Assembly (NCBI RefSeq): GCF_004912135.1
Contig: NZ_STGU01000007.1
Span: 186,001-250,000 of the forward strand
DNA length: 64,000 bases
Direction: 5' to 3'
Source of the DNA: Rhizobium rosettiformans W3
GTDB taxonomy: Bacteria > Pseudomonadota > Alphaproteobacteria > Rhizobiales > Rhizobiaceae
A program made the translations under genes and the position numbers. Positions 55,340 to 64,000 of this stretch are shown here, piece by piece. Every line of letters begins with the position of its first letter. Positions within the stretch are counted from its first letter, which is position 1. The notes below the pieces were generated by a model that was not told the origin of the DNA, did no database searches, and saw only the letters and a program-made list of their open reading frames with translations.

Positions 55340-55491
55340 ACATGTTGATCTTCCTCATTCCGATTGCGCTCTTCCTGGGCGGTCTCGGTCTCTTCGCCTT
55401 TCTCTGGTCGCTGAAGAGCGGCCAGTATGAGGATCTCGACGGGGCTGCCTGGCGGGTGATCTCGGAGGCCGATGACAAGCCGGATGCTTGA
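55336..55491 (+). CDS. ccoS: Cbb3 oxidase maturation protein CcoS (FixS)
   Basis: 51 aa single-span protein: membrane segment LIFLIPIALFLGGLGLFAF followed by the conserved LWSLKSGQYEDLDGAAWRV. Needed for cofactor insertion into CcoN in species studied. Overlaps ccoI by four bases and closes the ccoGHIS unit. Confidence 0.94.
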   Translation: MNMLIFLIPIALFLGGLGLFAFLWSLKSGQYEDLDGAAWRVISEADDKPDA

Positions 55492-55587
55492 TACAGCGTT
55501 TACCGGACGGTCAAATTTCACTCTTGCCGCATGCCTTCGCGAATGCGAGAAAGCCGCATCCCTGAAATTGCATGCGGAGGCTTCATC

Positions 55588-57009
55588 GTGCAGCAAGCGG
55601 AAATCGGACTGATCGGTCTCGGAGTCATGGGCTCCAATCTGGCGCTCAACATTGCCGAGAAAGGCAATCGCATCGCAGTCTTCAACCGGACGCCCGCGCG
55701 CACGGATGAATTCCTCGGCGAAGCCGGCGATCTCGCCGACCGCATCATCGGTTGCCACACGATCGAAGAATTCGTTGCTGCCATTCGCCCGCCGCGTCCG
55801 ATCATCATCATGATCAAGGCCGGCGAGGCCGTCGACCAGCAGATGGCCGCGCTTCTGCCGCATCTTGCCAAGAACGACATCATGATCGATGCCGGCAATG
55901 CCAACTTCCGCGACACCGTCGCCCGCTTCGAGCGGCTCGCCGGAACCGACGTCACCTTTATCGGCATGGGCGTGTCGGGTGGTGAAGAAGGTGCCCGCCA
56001 CGGCCCCTCGATCATGGTCGGCGGCACGGAAGAGAGCTGGAAGCGCGTGGAGCCGGTTCTCACTTCGATCGCCGCAAAATTCAACGGCGACCCATGCGTT
56101 GCCTGGCTCGGCACCGATGGCGCCGGTCACTTCGTCAAGACGATCCACAACGGCATCGAATATGCCGACATGCAGATGATCGCCGAAATCTACGGTATCC
56201 TGCGCGATGGCCTGAAGATGTCGGCTGCCGAAATCGGCGAGATCTTCGGTCAGTGGAACAAGGGGCGTCTGAATTCCTACCTGATCGAGATCACCGAGAA
56301 GGTGCTGAAGGCAACCGATCCGGAAACCGGCAAGCCGATGGTCGACGTCATCGTCGATTCCGCTGGCCAGAAGGGCACCGGCAAGTGGTCGGCCATTGAG
56401 GCGCAGAACCTCGCGGTCGCTGCCTCCGGCATCGAGGCTGCTGTTGCCGGTCGTGTCCTGTCTTCGCTACGCGACGAGCGTCTTGCCGCCGAAAAGCTTT
56501 TCGGCCTGCCGGCCCTTGCCGAGGCACCTGCTGATCAGGTCGCCTTCATCGCCGATCTCGAAAACGCGCTGCTCGCCGCCAAGATTGCCGCTTACGCCCA
56601 AGGCTTCGCCGTGATGTCTGCGGCATCGGCCGAATTCAACTGGTCGCTGCCAATGCCGACGATTGCCAAGATCTGGCGTGCCGGCTGCATCATCCGCTCG
56701 CAGTTCCTCGACGAAATCACCTCGGCCTTCACCAAGGACCCGAACGTGCCGAACCTCGTCGTCACCCCGGCCTTTGCCGCCATGGTGAAGGAAACCGATG
56801 GTGCGCTGCGCCGCGTCGTCGCCCATGCCGCGCTGTCCGGCCTTCCTGTCCCGGCGCTGTCGTCCGCGCTCTCCTACTTCGACACCTATCGTCGCGGTCG
56901 CGGTACGGCAAACCTCATCCAGGCCCAGCGCGACTTCTTCGGCGCCCATGGCTTCGACCGTCTCGACGGCAAGGACATCCATCACGGACCCTGGGCCGGC
57001 CAGTTCTGA
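55588..57009 (+). CDS. gnd: 6-phosphogluconate dehydrogenase, decarboxylating
   Basis: 473 aa. N-terminal nucleotide site IGLIGLGVMGSNLALNIAEKG, then FIGMGVSGGEEGARHGPSIM, the signature MIAEIYGILRDGLKMS-type helix, and DSAGQKGTGKW. Converts 6-phosphogluconate to ribulose-5-P with NADP. The GTG at 55588 follows GGAGG by seven bases and gives the usual N-terminus QQAEIGLIG; an ATG at 55531 would add 19 unrelated residues. Ends at the terminator at 57039-57072. Confidence 0.95.
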   Translation: MQQAEIGLIGLGVMGSNLALNIAEKGNRIAVFNRTPARTDEFLGEAGDLADRIIGCHTIEEFVAAIRPPRPIIIMIKAGEAVDQQMAALLPHLAKNDIMIDAGNANFRDTVARFERLAGTDVTFIGMGVSGGEEGARHGPSIMVGGTEESWKRVEPVLTSIAAKFNGDPCVAWLGTDGAGHFVKTIHNGIEYADMQMIAEIYGILRDGLKMSAAEIGEIFGQWNKGRLNSYLIEITEKVLKATDPETGKPMVDVIVDSAGQKGTGKWSAIEAQNLAVAASGIEAAVAGRVLSSLRDERLAAEKLFGLPALAEAPADQVAFIADLENALLAAKIAAYAQGFAVMSAASAEFNWSLPMPTIAKIWRAGCIIRSQFLDEITSAFTKDPNVPNLVVTPAFAAMVKETDGALRRVVAHAALSGLPVPALSSALSYFDTYRRGRGTANLIQAQRDFFGAHGFDRLDGKDIHHGPWAGQF

Positions 57010-57038
57010 TCGGTCCCTCGAGACCCGTCATCTGATCG

Positions 57039-57072
57039 AGGCCCGATATCTCGCGATGTCGGGCCTGTTTTT
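57039..57072 (+). terminator. Rho-independent terminator of gnd
   Basis: AGGCCCGA at 57039-57046 pairs with TCGGGCCT at 57059-57066 and the stem extends inward through GATATC/GATGTC with one wobble; TTTTT follows at 57068-57072. Confidence 0.85.
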
Positions 57073-57086
57073 CATGGGAGCCTTCG

Positions 57087-57938
57087 ATGATGAACACGCT
57101 GACGCTTCTCGGCACAAAGGGCGGGCCGGCCATTCGCCCCGGCGGTCCCAATCCGACCTCGATGCTTTTAACGCTTTCGGGACGCCGCATCGTCATCGAT
57201 TGCGGGCTCGGCGTGTCGCGTGGTCTGGTCGAGGCCGGCATGTCGCTGAAAGAGCTGGATCTTGTTTTCATCACCCATCTGCATTCCGACCATGTGCTCG
57301 AGCTTGGCCCTCTGATCCATACGGCCTGGACGACGGGGCTCAACCACAAGGTCATCGTCTATGGTCCTGCCGGTACGCGCGCCGTCTGGGCCGGCTTCCT
57401 CGCGTCGCTCGCCTATGACATCGAGACGCGTATCGCCGACGAGGGACGGCCAGATCTCGCCGGTCTGGTCGAGATCATCGAATACGGCCCGGGCGAGGTG
57501 CTGACCGATCAGGATCTGACGGTCACCGCACTGCGCGTCGATCATCCGCCTGTCACCGATTGCTTCGCCTTGAAGTTCGTCGGATCGGGCAAGACCATCG
57601 TCTTTTCCGCCGACACCGCACCGTTTCCGCCGTTGGCCGATTTCGCCCTCGGGGCCGATCTCCTGGTGCACGAGGCCATGCTGCCGGAAGGACTGGACAG
57701 CATCGTCAGGCGAACCGGAAACGGCAGCCGTCTGCGCGAGCATCTGGTCGCCTCCCACAGCTTTGCCGCGGATGCTGCGCAGATCGCTGCACAGGCAGGT
57801 GTTGGCATGCTGGTGCTCAACCACCTGATCCCCGCAGACGATCCGGCCTTTACCGAAGCGCACTGGCGCGCGGCGGTTACCCGCGTCTTCGGCGGTTCCC
57901 TTGTGGTCGGTCGGGATGGGCTCGTTATTTCCCTGTGA
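57087..57938 (+). CDS. MBL-fold metallo-hydrolase
   Basis: 283 aa metallo-beta-lactamase fold with the metal motif THLHSDHVLEL (near residue 66), then HPPVTDCFALKF and FSADTAPFPPLADFALGADLLVHEA, a layout like RNase Z-related hydrolases. The N-terminus MNTLTLLGTKGGPAIRPGG is typical of this subgroup. Substrate unknown. ATG 57087 or 57090. Confidence 0.88.
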   Translation: MMNTLTLLGTKGGPAIRPGGPNPTSMLLTLSGRRIVIDCGLGVSRGLVEAGMSLKELDLVFITHLHSDHVLELGPLIHTAWTTGLNHKVIVYGPAGTRAVWAGFLASLAYDIETRIADEGRPDLAGLVEIIEYGPGEVLTDQDLTVTALRVDHPPVTDCFALKFVGSGKTIVFSADTAPFPPLADFALGADLLVHEAMLPEGLDSIVRRTGNGSRLREHLVASHSFAADAAQIAAQAGVGMLVLNHLIPADDPAFTEAHWRAAVTRVFGGSLVVGRDGLVISL

Positions 57939-58070
57939 ACAATTCGCCTTGATCCGGCGATCGCAGCCGAATTGGTTAAAAATCTAATTCCTGTTTTATG
58001 ACGGAGTTAACAAGTCAGCCCTAGCGTGACGCAGTAGTTAACGAATCCGCTCGAATTTCAGGCTTTTGCG
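57939..58070. promoter_or_regulatory. Leader with two AGTTAAC repeats before the GGDEF-like gene
   Basis: The 132-base AT-rich gap holds two similar direct elements, TGACGGAGTTAACAA and TGACGCAGTAGTTAACGAA, at about 57999-58013 and 58026-58044. They could be a regulator's sites for the downstream gene; no known consensus is matched. Confidence 0.35.
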
Positions 58071-59240
58071 ATGTTTTCCATCGATATTCATACGCTCCTT
58101 CTGGGCAGCTTTGCCGTTCTTGCCGTTTTTTCGGCAGTCTTCCTTCGCCACTGGCGGGAGGATCGAGGTCGCATTGAGTTCGTCCTTTGGGCGCTCGGTG
58201 CCGCTGCTGGCTCGCTGGGTGCGGTCCTGGCGTTGCTCAGCGAGAGCTATCTCGTCGGTACGTCCTTCGCGCAAAGCTACCTGCTGCTCGCTGGCGCGCT
58301 CGCCTGGCAGGGTCTCAGGGTCTTTGATCACCGCAAATTCGATCTGCGCCTGGCAATCGCCGGTCCGGCTCTCTTCTTCGTTCTCACGGCATCCGCTCCT
58401 GTCTTCGAGCAGGATGCCAATGCGCGTATTCTGCTCCTGTCCATGCTTGGTGCGCTCTATTCAGGTCTTATTGCCGGGGAGCACTGGATCTCGGAGCGTG
58501 AGGAGCACCTGGCCAATCGGCGGGCGGCCCGCATCTGGTTCTCGCTGCAGGCAGGTCTTCTGTTTTTGGCCGGGCTTGCTACCTTCATCGCGCCCCTGCC
58601 TCAGCAAATTGTCTCGGCGGACCTGCCGTTTTGGGCCAGCGCTGCCGCCTTGGCTGTCTTCCTACAGTCCATCGTCGGGCCGCTCACCTTTGTGCTTTTG
58701 CCGCGCGATCGCCTGCTGGTCGAGACCCAGTGGGCGAGTGCCACGGATGCGCTCACCGGCCTTGCCAACCGCTTCACCTTCCTCGACATGCTGCAGACGC
58801 TTTCGACCAAGGTCCGCGGCGAGGGCGCCTTCCTCTATGTCGATGTCGACCATGTCAAACGGATCAACGACCGTTACGGACATTCGGGCGGCGACGATGT
58901 CCTGAAGACCTGTGCCGATCTCATCCTGCGGGAACTGCCCGAACATGCCCTTCTCGGGCGCCTCGCCGGTGCGGAATTTGCGGCTTACGTTCCGTTCTGC
59001 AAGGTCGAGGAAGCCGAAAGGCTGGGGCATATCATCCACGACAGCGTCGAGCAGCACATGTTCTTCCTCGGGGATGATCTTGTCCCGGTCACGGTCAGCG
59101 TCGGTGTGGCGCATGGCGCCATGCAGGTGACTGCCGACGAGCTGTTGAAGCGGGCTGATGCGGCCCTTCACAGCGCGAAGGTCAATGGCCGCAACTCGGT
59201 CGTTGTCTGGGGCGAGGGGCACCGGCCGTCCTTCGCCTGA
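58071..59240 (+). CDS. Membrane GGDEF-domain protein with degenerate active site
   Basis: 389 aa. About six to seven hydrophobic segments fill residues 1-210, followed by a GGDEF domain (about 225-385). The first metal aspartate region (YVDVDHVKRINDRYGHSGGDD) is conserved, but the signature loop is A299-G-A-E-F303 in place of GGDEF, so the third-position acid that helps bind magnesium is lost. It is probably a poor or inactive cyclase, and may instead bind GTP or c-di-GMP or partner another protein. The family membership is certain, the activity is not. Confidence 0.88.
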   Translation: MFSIDIHTLLLGSFAVLAVFSAVFLRHWREDRGRIEFVLWALGAAAGSLGAVLALLSESYLVGTSFAQSYLLLAGALAWQGLRVFDHRKFDLRLAIAGPALFFVLTASAPVFEQDANARILLLSMLGALYSGLIAGEHWISEREEHLANRRAARIWFSLQAGLLFLAGLATFIAPLPQQIVSADLPFWASAAALAVFLQSIVGPLTFVLLPRDRLLVETQWASATDALTGLANRFTFLDMLQTLSTKVRGEGAFLYVDVDHVKRINDRYGHSGGDDVLKTCADLILRELPEHALLGRLAGAEFAAYVPFCKVEEAERLGHIIHDSVEQHMFFLGDDLVPVTVSVGVAHGAMQVTADELLKRADAALHSAKVNGRNSVVVWGEGHRPSFA

Positions 59241-59293
59241 GGCTCTTGAAGAAAGTCGGATGTGGGGCAGGGTGCTGCCCCCGCTTCTGCCGG

Positions 59294-60325
59294 CTACTCC
59301 CAGCGCGGCTCGCTCACGCTCTGCAACAGTTCCGGATCCACCCCGTCGATGCGGGCAATGACGGCCTTGGCGAGCTCCCGGCCTGACTGGCGCACGTCTT
59401 CATAGACGGCGATGATGTCGGGCCGGATCCAGCTCAGGATGGGCGTACCCTGTTTGGCAACGAGGTCGATCTCGGCGCCGACGCGCTTGCCAGCCGCCTC
59501 GATCCCGGCATTGGCAGCGATCGCGCTGCTGCCGGAGGAGGAGATCAGCCCATCGGGCGCATCCGGACCACGCATCAGGGCCTCGACCGCAGAGCGTATC
59601 TGGCCAAGCGGCGCATCGATGTTGATGTGCAGCGGCACTTCCTCCGCCCCGAAGGCGCGCAGGCCCCGCATGAAGCCATCGAAAGTGTGTTGGTAATAGG
59701 TCAGCTTGCTCGGTGGCGGCAGGAGGGCGATCCGCTTTCGGCCGCGTTTCACCAGTTGCTCGACCGCTCCGAAGGCAAAGGTCTCGTTGTCGAAGTCATG
59801 ATAGGGATGCTGGATGCCCATGGCCGTGCGGCCGTGGGTGACGAAAGGCATGTTCTGCTCGGTCAGCAGACGGACGCGGGCATCATCCGGCTCCGTGCGG
59901 GAGATTATGACGCCGTCGGCCGAGCCGGTTTCCAGGATGTAGCGCACCGGCAGCATCGGATCCTTGGTGTGCGCATGCGGTGTCACCACGATATGGTAAG
60001 GCGTGCCTGACAGGACCTCCGATATGCCAACGACCATCTGATTGGAAAAGCCGAGGATTTCCTCGTCGATGCCGAGCACGAGCGCGATGACGTTCGTTTT
60101 TCCGGTTCTCAGACGGACGCCGGCGCGGTTCGGCTGGTAGCCGAGCTGCCGTGCGACCATGCGCACGCGCTCCTTCGTTTCTGCGCCGATATCGGGAGCA
60201 TCCTTCAGGGCCCGCGACACGGTGGTAATGCCAAGGCCCGTCATGAAAGCGATCGTCTTGAGCGTCGGCCGCTCCTTCGTCGCCACCGGGCGGTCCATGA
60301 GGCCGCCCCCCTGCTGATCTGTCAT
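59294..60325 (-). CDS. LacI-family regulator of the adjacent sugar transporter
   Basis: 343 aa. N-terminal helix-turn-helix: [34 protein letters not shown], then the hinge [20 protein letters not shown] and the sugar-binding core. Similar to AglR/BglR-type repressors of alpha- or beta-glucoside uptake in rhizobia. The ATG at 60325 is used because residues further upstream are outside the family. Divergent from the binding-protein gene, so control of that operon and of itself is expected. Inducer not determinable. Confidence 0.88.
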   Translation of the reverse strand: MTDQQGGGLMDRPVATKERPTLKTIAFMTGLGITTVSRALKDAPDIGAETKERVRMVARQLGYQPNRAGVRLRTGKTNVIALVLGIDEEILGFSNQMVVGISEVLSGTPYHIVVTPHAHTKDPMLPVRYILETGSADGVIISRTEPDDARVRLLTEQNMPFVTHGRTAMGIQHPYHDFDNETFAFGAVEQLVKRGRKRIALLPPPSKLTYYQHTFDGFMRGLRAFGAEEVPLHINIDAPLGQIRSAVEALMRGPDAPDGLISSSGSSAIAANAGIEAAGKRVGAEIDLVAKQGTPILSWIRPDIIAVYEDVRQSGRELAKAVIARIDGVDPELLQSVSEPRWE

Positions 60326-60765
60326 GTCGTCCCCGCCACTCGCACAAGCCACGCTTATAGTTGGCTTTTCCTCGCCTGCAAACCTGGAGACCGGCACCTC
60401 CTCCCGGTGCGGCGAAGGGAAAATCTGAAACGATACAGTAGATTTGTCGAGCCATTTCTTGTGCTGCGGTGCGAAGATCTGCAACTTTTGCGATTGTGCG
60501 CTGCGGAAAGAGACTATGGTTTCGGCCGTAATCTGATAGCCGGGCGATACGGATGTTTCGACGTCTTAAACCTCTGTAAAAAAGGGATAATATCCGCGGC
60601 TGTGTAGCTATCTCCATGGGGATCAAAGCGTTTTGAAAGGGTGTGTGCAACTGCACCCTGACGATGAAAACGGGTTTTAACGCATTTTTTCCAATCCGGC
60701 TGGTTGCGTCTCTCAAACCTTTCGCATAAGTTTTTCCGGCAACGTTTCAGTGAGGGAGGAGACTC
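60326..60765. other. 440-base divergent promoter region (LacI regulator / sugar ABC operon)
   Basis: No gene is visible. It is AT-richer than its surroundings and holds the LacI-type palindrome at 60623-60636 plus AAAACGGGTTTT near 60666-60677 and an AACGTTT half-site near 60740. Confidence 0.5.
60623..60636. promoter_or_regulatory. Candidate LacI-family operator
   Basis: TCAAAGCGTTTTGA is symmetric at 12 of 14 positions with a central CG, the usual form of LacI-family sites. It lies about 130 bases before the binding-protein ATG and 300 from the regulator start. Confidence 0.45.
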
Positions 60766-62001
60766 ATGAATTTTCGTAGCTTTGCGGCAGCTTTGACCGC
60801 TACCGTCGCCATGCCGTATGCGGCAGCGCAGGCCACCGATCTCGAAGTGACTCATTGGTGGACGTCCGGCGGTGAAGCCGCGGCCGTCGCCGAGCTTGCC
60901 AAGGCATTCGATGCCACCGGCAACAAGTGGGTCGACGGGGCGATCGCCGGCTCCGGCGGCACCGCCCGCCCGATCATGATCAGCCGCATCACCGGCGGTG
61001 ATCCGATGGGCGCCACGCAGTTCAACCACGGCCGTCAGGCCGAGGAACTCGTCGAAGCCGGCCTGATGAAGGACCTGACGGCTGTTGCCGAGAAGGAAGG
61101 CTGGAAGGACATCGTCAAGCCGGCAAGCCTGCTCGACAGCTGCACGATCGACGGCAAGATCTATTGCGCGCCGGTCAACATCCACTCCTGGCAGTGGCTG
61201 TGGCTGTCGAATGCCGCCTTCGAACAGGCAGGCGTCGCTGTGCCGAAGAACTGGGACGAATTCGTCGCAGCCGCTCCGGCACTCGAAGCCAAGGGCATCA
61301 TTCCGCTCGCCGTTGGCGGTCAGCCGTGGCAGTCGGCCGGTGCCTTCGACGTTCTGATGGTCGCCATCGCCGGCAAGGACACCTTCTACAAGGTCTTCCA
61401 GGACAAGGACGAGGAAGTCGCTGCCGGTCCTGAAATCGCCAAGGTGTTCAAGGCTGCCGACGATGCCCGTCGCATGTCCAAGGGCTCCAACGTCCAGGAT
61501 TGGAACCAGGCCACCAATCTGGTCATCACCGGCAAGGCCGGCGGCCAGATCATGGGTGACTGGGCTCAGGGTGAGTTCGCGCTTGCCGGTCAGGTTGCTG
61601 GCAAGGATTACACCTGCCTTCCGGGGCTTGGTGTGAACGAGATCATCTCCACCGGTGGTGATGCCTTCTACTTCCCGGCCGTCGATGACGAAGCCAAGTC
61701 TGCTGCGCAGGACGTGCTTGCTGCAACCCTGCTGGCACCTGCCACGCAGGTTGCCTTCAACCTGAAGAAGGGCTCGCTGCCGGTTCGCGGCGACGTCGAT
61801 CTGGCAGCCGCCAACGACTGCATGAAGAAGGGCCTCGACATCCTCGCCAAGGGCAATGTCATTCAGGGCACCGACCAGCTGCTTTCGGCCGACAGCCAGA
61901 AGCAGAAGGAAGATCTCTTCTCCGAGTTCTTCGCCAATCCGTCCATGACTGTCGAGGATGCGCAGAAGCGCTTCGCCGACATCATCGCTTCCGCCGAGTA
62001 A
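60766..62001 (+). CDS. Sugar ABC transporter substrate-binding protein
   Basis: 411 aa family 1 solute-binding protein. Signal peptide to about A23 (AMPYAAAQA). The mature N-terminus DLEVTHWWTSGGEAAAVAEL and SGGTARPIMISRITGGDP resemble glucose/mannose and glucoside binding proteins such as GtsA. Strong ribosome site GGGAGGAG. First gene of a binding protein-permease-permease operon. A glucose-type or glucoside ligand is likely, but not certain. Confidence 0.9.
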   Translation: MNFRSFAAALTATVAMPYAAAQATDLEVTHWWTSGGEAAAVAELAKAFDATGNKWVDGAIAGSGGTARPIMISRITGGDPMGATQFNHGRQAEELVEAGLMKDLTAVAEKEGWKDIVKPASLLDSCTIDGKIYCAPVNIHSWQWLWLSNAAFEQAGVAVPKNWDEFVAAAPALEAKGIIPLAVGGQPWQSAGAFDVLMVAIAGKDTFYKVFQDKDEEVAAGPEIAKVFKAADDARRMSKGSNVQDWNQATNLVITGKAGGQIMGDWAQGEFALAGQVAGKDYTCLPGLGVNEIISTGGDAFYFPAVDDEAKSAAQDVLAATLLAPATQVAFNLKKGSLPVRGDVDLAAANDCMKKGLDILAKGNVIQGTDQLLSADSQKQKEDLFSEFFANPSMTVEDAQKRFADIIASAE

Positions 62002-62013
62002 TCGCGGGTGACC

Positions 62014-62045
62014 TGTCCGGCCAGGGGCAAAGCCCTGGCCGGACA
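62014..62045 (+). repeat. Strong hairpin between binding-protein and permease genes
   Basis: TGTCCGGCCAGGG at 62014-62026 pairs perfectly with CCCTGGCCGGACA at 62033-62045 (13 pairs, six-base loop). No T-run follows. This is the position and form of hairpins that protect the binding-protein message, or partly terminate, giving more binding protein than permease. Confidence 0.7.
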
Positions 62046-62167
62046 TTGGCCATTATCGACCGGGTAGGGCGCATGCGCCCGTCCGCCGGCCGTGTGCGGG
62101 AAGCGTGTGCGTTTCAGCGTGACGGTCTTGGCTGACACCCCGTGTCCAGGACGAGGAGGACTGACCC

Positions 62168-63070
62168 ATGGCGAGCGCGTCGCATGCCGGTCGACCCAAC
62201 AAGCTGTTTCGCAATCTGAATGCCAAGATCGCCTCCATCCCGATGGTGCTGACCGCCCTGGTCATCTTCCTCGGAGGCACGATCTGGACGATCGTCTATT
62301 CCTTCACCAATTCAAAGCTCTTGCCGCGGGCAAGCTTCGTCGGTTTCGACCAGTATGAGCGCCTCTGGGATGCGCCGCGCTGGGTCACCTCGATCCAGAA
62401 TCTCGCGATCTACGGTATCCTGTCGCTGATCTTCTCGATCGTGATCGGCTTCGTGCTGGCGGCCCTGATGGACCAGAAGATCCGTTTCGAAAACGCGTTC
62501 CGCACGATCTTCCTTTATCCCTTCGCGCTTTCCTTCATCGTGACCGGTCTCGTCTGGCAGTGGATCCTGAACCCGGATTTCGGGGTGCAGTCTATCGTCC
62601 GCTCGCTGGGCTGGGAGACCTTCACCTTCAATCCGCTCTATAATTCCGAGATCGTCATCTATGGCATCCTGATCGCTGGCCTCTGGCAGGGCACCGGGCT
62701 CGTGATGTGCCTGCTGCTCGCAGGCTTGCGCGGCATCGACGAGGACATCTGGAAAGCCTCGCGCGTCGACGGGATCCCGATGTGGAAGACCTATGTCTTC
62801 ATCATAATTCCCATGATGCGTCCGGTCTTCATCACCACGCTCGTGATCATCACCTCGGGCATCGTTCGCCTCTATGACCTCGTCGTCGCCCAGACCAGTG
62901 GCGGCCCGGGCATCGCGTCCGAAGTGCCGGCAAAATACGTCTATGACTACATGTTCCAGGCGCAGAACCTCGGCCAGGGCTTTGCCGCCTCGACCATGAT
63001 GCTGCTCACGGTCGCCATCGTCATCATCCCCTGGGCCTATCTCGAATTCGGAGGAAAGAAGCGTGGCTAA
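62168..63070 (+). CDS. Sugar ABC transporter permease 1
   Basis: 300 aa MalF-type permease with about six membrane segments (first at about residues 24-45). The ATPase-contact loop is EDIWKASRVDGIPMWKTYVFIIIPMM, a typical EAA-like motif. Preceded by AGGAGG. Its end overlaps the next permease start by eight bases. Confidence 0.92.
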   Translation: MASASHAGRPNKLFRNLNAKIASIPMVLTALVIFLGGTIWTIVYSFTNSKLLPRASFVGFDQYERLWDAPRWVTSIQNLAIYGILSLIFSIVIGFVLAALMDQKIRFENAFRTIFLYPFALSFIVTGLVWQWILNPDFGVQSIVRSLGWETFTFNPLYNSEIVIYGILIAGLWQGTGLVMCLLLAGLRGIDEDIWKASRVDGIPMWKTYVFIIIPMMRPVFITTLVIITSGIVRLYDLVVAQTSGGPGIASEVPAKYVYDYMFQAQNLGQGFAASTMMLLTVAIVIIPWAYLEFGGKKRG

Positions 63071-64000
63071 TCCCGGTTCCCTTAACGCTACCGCCGCCGG
63101 TTTCGATGCCGTCTCCGATCATGTCGCGACGGGCCCCCGTGGCGCCAAGCCGAAGCGGGCGTTCTCGTCCCGCAACATCATGCTCTACGGCTCGCTGATC
63201 TTCTTTGCGATCTACTACCTGATCCCGCTTTACGTGATGGTCGTGACGTCGCTGAAAGGCATGCCGGAGATCCGACTTGGCAACATCTTCTCGCCGCCGG
63301 TCGAGATCACCTTCGAGCCCTGGGTGAAAGCCTGGGCCACCGCCTGCACCGGCCTCAATTGCGATGGTCTGTCACGCGGCTTCTGGAACTCCGTGCGGAT
63401 CACCGTGCCGTCCACGCTGATCTCGATCCTGATCGCCTCGGTGAACGGCTATGCGCTGGCCAACTGGCGCTTCAAGGGCGCGGAGCTGTTCTTCACGATC
63501 CTGATCATAGGCGCCTTCATCCCGTATCAGGTCATGATCTATCCGATCGTCATCGTGCTGCGCGAACTGGGCATCTATGGAACGCTGACCGGTCTCGTCA
63601 TCGTGCACACCATCTTCGGCATGCCGATCCTGACGCTGCTCTTCCGCAACTATTTCACCTCGCTGCCGGAAGAGTTGTTCAAGGCCGCGCGCATCGACGG
63701 GGCAGGGTTCTGGCAGATTTATCTCAGGATCATGCTGCCGATGTCGCTGCCGATCTTCGTGGTCGCCATGATCCTGCAGATCACCGGCATCTGGAACGAC
63801 TTCCTGTTCGGCGTGGTCTTCACCCGACCGGAATACTACCCGATGACGGTTCAGCTCAACAATATCGTCAACTCGGTCCAGGGCGTGAAGGAATACAACG
63901 TCAATATGGCCGCGACACTTCTGACCGGCGCCGTGCCGCTCATCGTCTACTTCATTTCCGGACGCCTCTTCGTCCGGGGCATCGCCGCCGGCGCAGTCAA
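63063..64000 (+). CDS. Sugar ABC transporter permease 2 (incomplete, runs off the window)
   Basis: At least 312 aa, MalG-type. Starts at a GTG (63063) that overlaps the end of permease 1 (stop at 63068-63070). The cytoplasmic N-terminus of about 45 residues precedes the first membrane segment (LYGSLIFFAIYYLIPLYVMV). The EAA loop is EELFKAARIDGAGFWQIYLRI. It reaches the usual C-terminal FVRGIAAGAV, so only a few residues are missing. An ATPase gene should follow outside the window. Confidence 0.92.
   Translation, partial: MANPGSLNATAAGFDAVSDHVATGPRGAKPKRAFSSRNIMLYGSLIFFAIYYLIPLYVMVVTSLKGMPEIRLGNIFSPPVEITFEPWVKAWATACTGLNCDGLSRGFWNSVRITVPSTLISILIASVNGYALANWRFKGAELFFTILIIGAFIPYQVMIYPIVIVLRELGIYGTLTGLVIVHTIFGMPILTLLFRNYFTSLPEELFKAARIDGAGFWQIYLRIMLPMSLPIFVVAMILQITGIWNDFLFGVVFTRPEYYPMTVQLNNIVNSVQGVKEYNVNMAATLLTGAVPLIVYFISGRLFVRGIAAGAV

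Noticed and set aside
1..64000. CRISPR arrays, tRNA or rRNA genes, insertion sequences, prophage
   Set aside because: I found no regularly spaced repeats, no tRNA T-loop pattern in any gap, and no transposase, integrase or phage protein among the frames.

Overview
The window is high-GC chromosomal DNA from an alphaproteobacterium, most probably Rhizobiaceae (Rhizobium/Agrobacterium-like). The case rests on gene content: a complete acpXL-fabZXL-fabF2XL-fabF1XL-adh2XL-lpxXL cluster for the very-long-chain fatty acid of rhizobial lipid A; an FnrN-type regulator with rhizobial TTGAY-N4-RTCAA boxes; ccoNOQP-ccoGHIS; the ATPase inhibitor zeta protein (DUF1476); and rhizobial-style pur and cob genes. 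I see no tRNA, rRNA, insertion sequence, phage gene or CRISPR array. Most of it is core genome.

Layout. (1) 1-6.6 kb, minus strand: purC-purS-orf-purQ and a small lipoprotein, then purL, interrupted by a MocR-type regulator and a divergent DUF1127 gene with a dense set of TTGTCA half-sites between them. (2) 6.8-11.9 kb: ATPase inhibitor zeta, a PAS-GGDEF-EAL protein, a small serine hydrolase and two membrane proteins. (3) 11.9-17.2 kb: rpe-DUF2259-membrane protein-purB on the minus strand ending in a strong terminator, an SDR oxidoreductase and an orphan amino-acid-type binding protein. (4) 17.4-23.1 kb: flavin reductase, MoxR ATPase, VWA (CoxE-like) protein, two XdhC-type proteins and a MoeA/MobA-type fusion. 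This is a tightly coupled molybdenum-hydroxylase maturation set with no hydroxylase structural gene in view. (5) 23.1-31.6 kb: NUDIX, DEAD helicase, M23 peptidase, DUF455 ferritin-like protein, single-cysteine Bcp peroxiredoxin and a large AsmA-like protein. (6) 31.6-37.6 kb: cobalamin genes cobK-cbiD (minus) and cobA-cobB-cobC-cobD (plus). (7) 37.7-40.0 kb: fnrN and hemN around one anaerobox. (8) 40.1-45.6 kb: the lipid A VLCFA cluster. (9) 45.8-55.5 kb: a PAS protein, a hemerythrin-like protein and the cbb3 oxidase genes with their assembly genes, carrying two more anaeroboxes. (10) 55.6-64 kb: gnd, an MBL-fold hydrolase, a degenerate GGDEF protein, and a LacI regulator divergent from a sugar ABC transporter that runs off the right edge.

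The genes form a few working units. FnrN (4Fe-4S oxygen sensor) probably drives hemN, ccoNOQP and ccoGHIS through three matching anaeroboxes, so the microaerobic switch, heme supply, high-affinity oxidase and oxidase assembly lie within 18 kb. The VLCFA genes form one biosynthetic line from carrier protein to lipid A acyltransferase. The most notable sequence signal is that FabF2XL lacks the catalytic cysteine and one active-site histidine, which suggests a chain-length-factor-like partner of the intact FabF1XL. Other points of interest are the orphan hydroxylase maturation set, the MocR/DUF1127 operator array, the catalytically degenerate AGAEF protein, and an intergenic palindromic repeat inside the VLCFA cluster.
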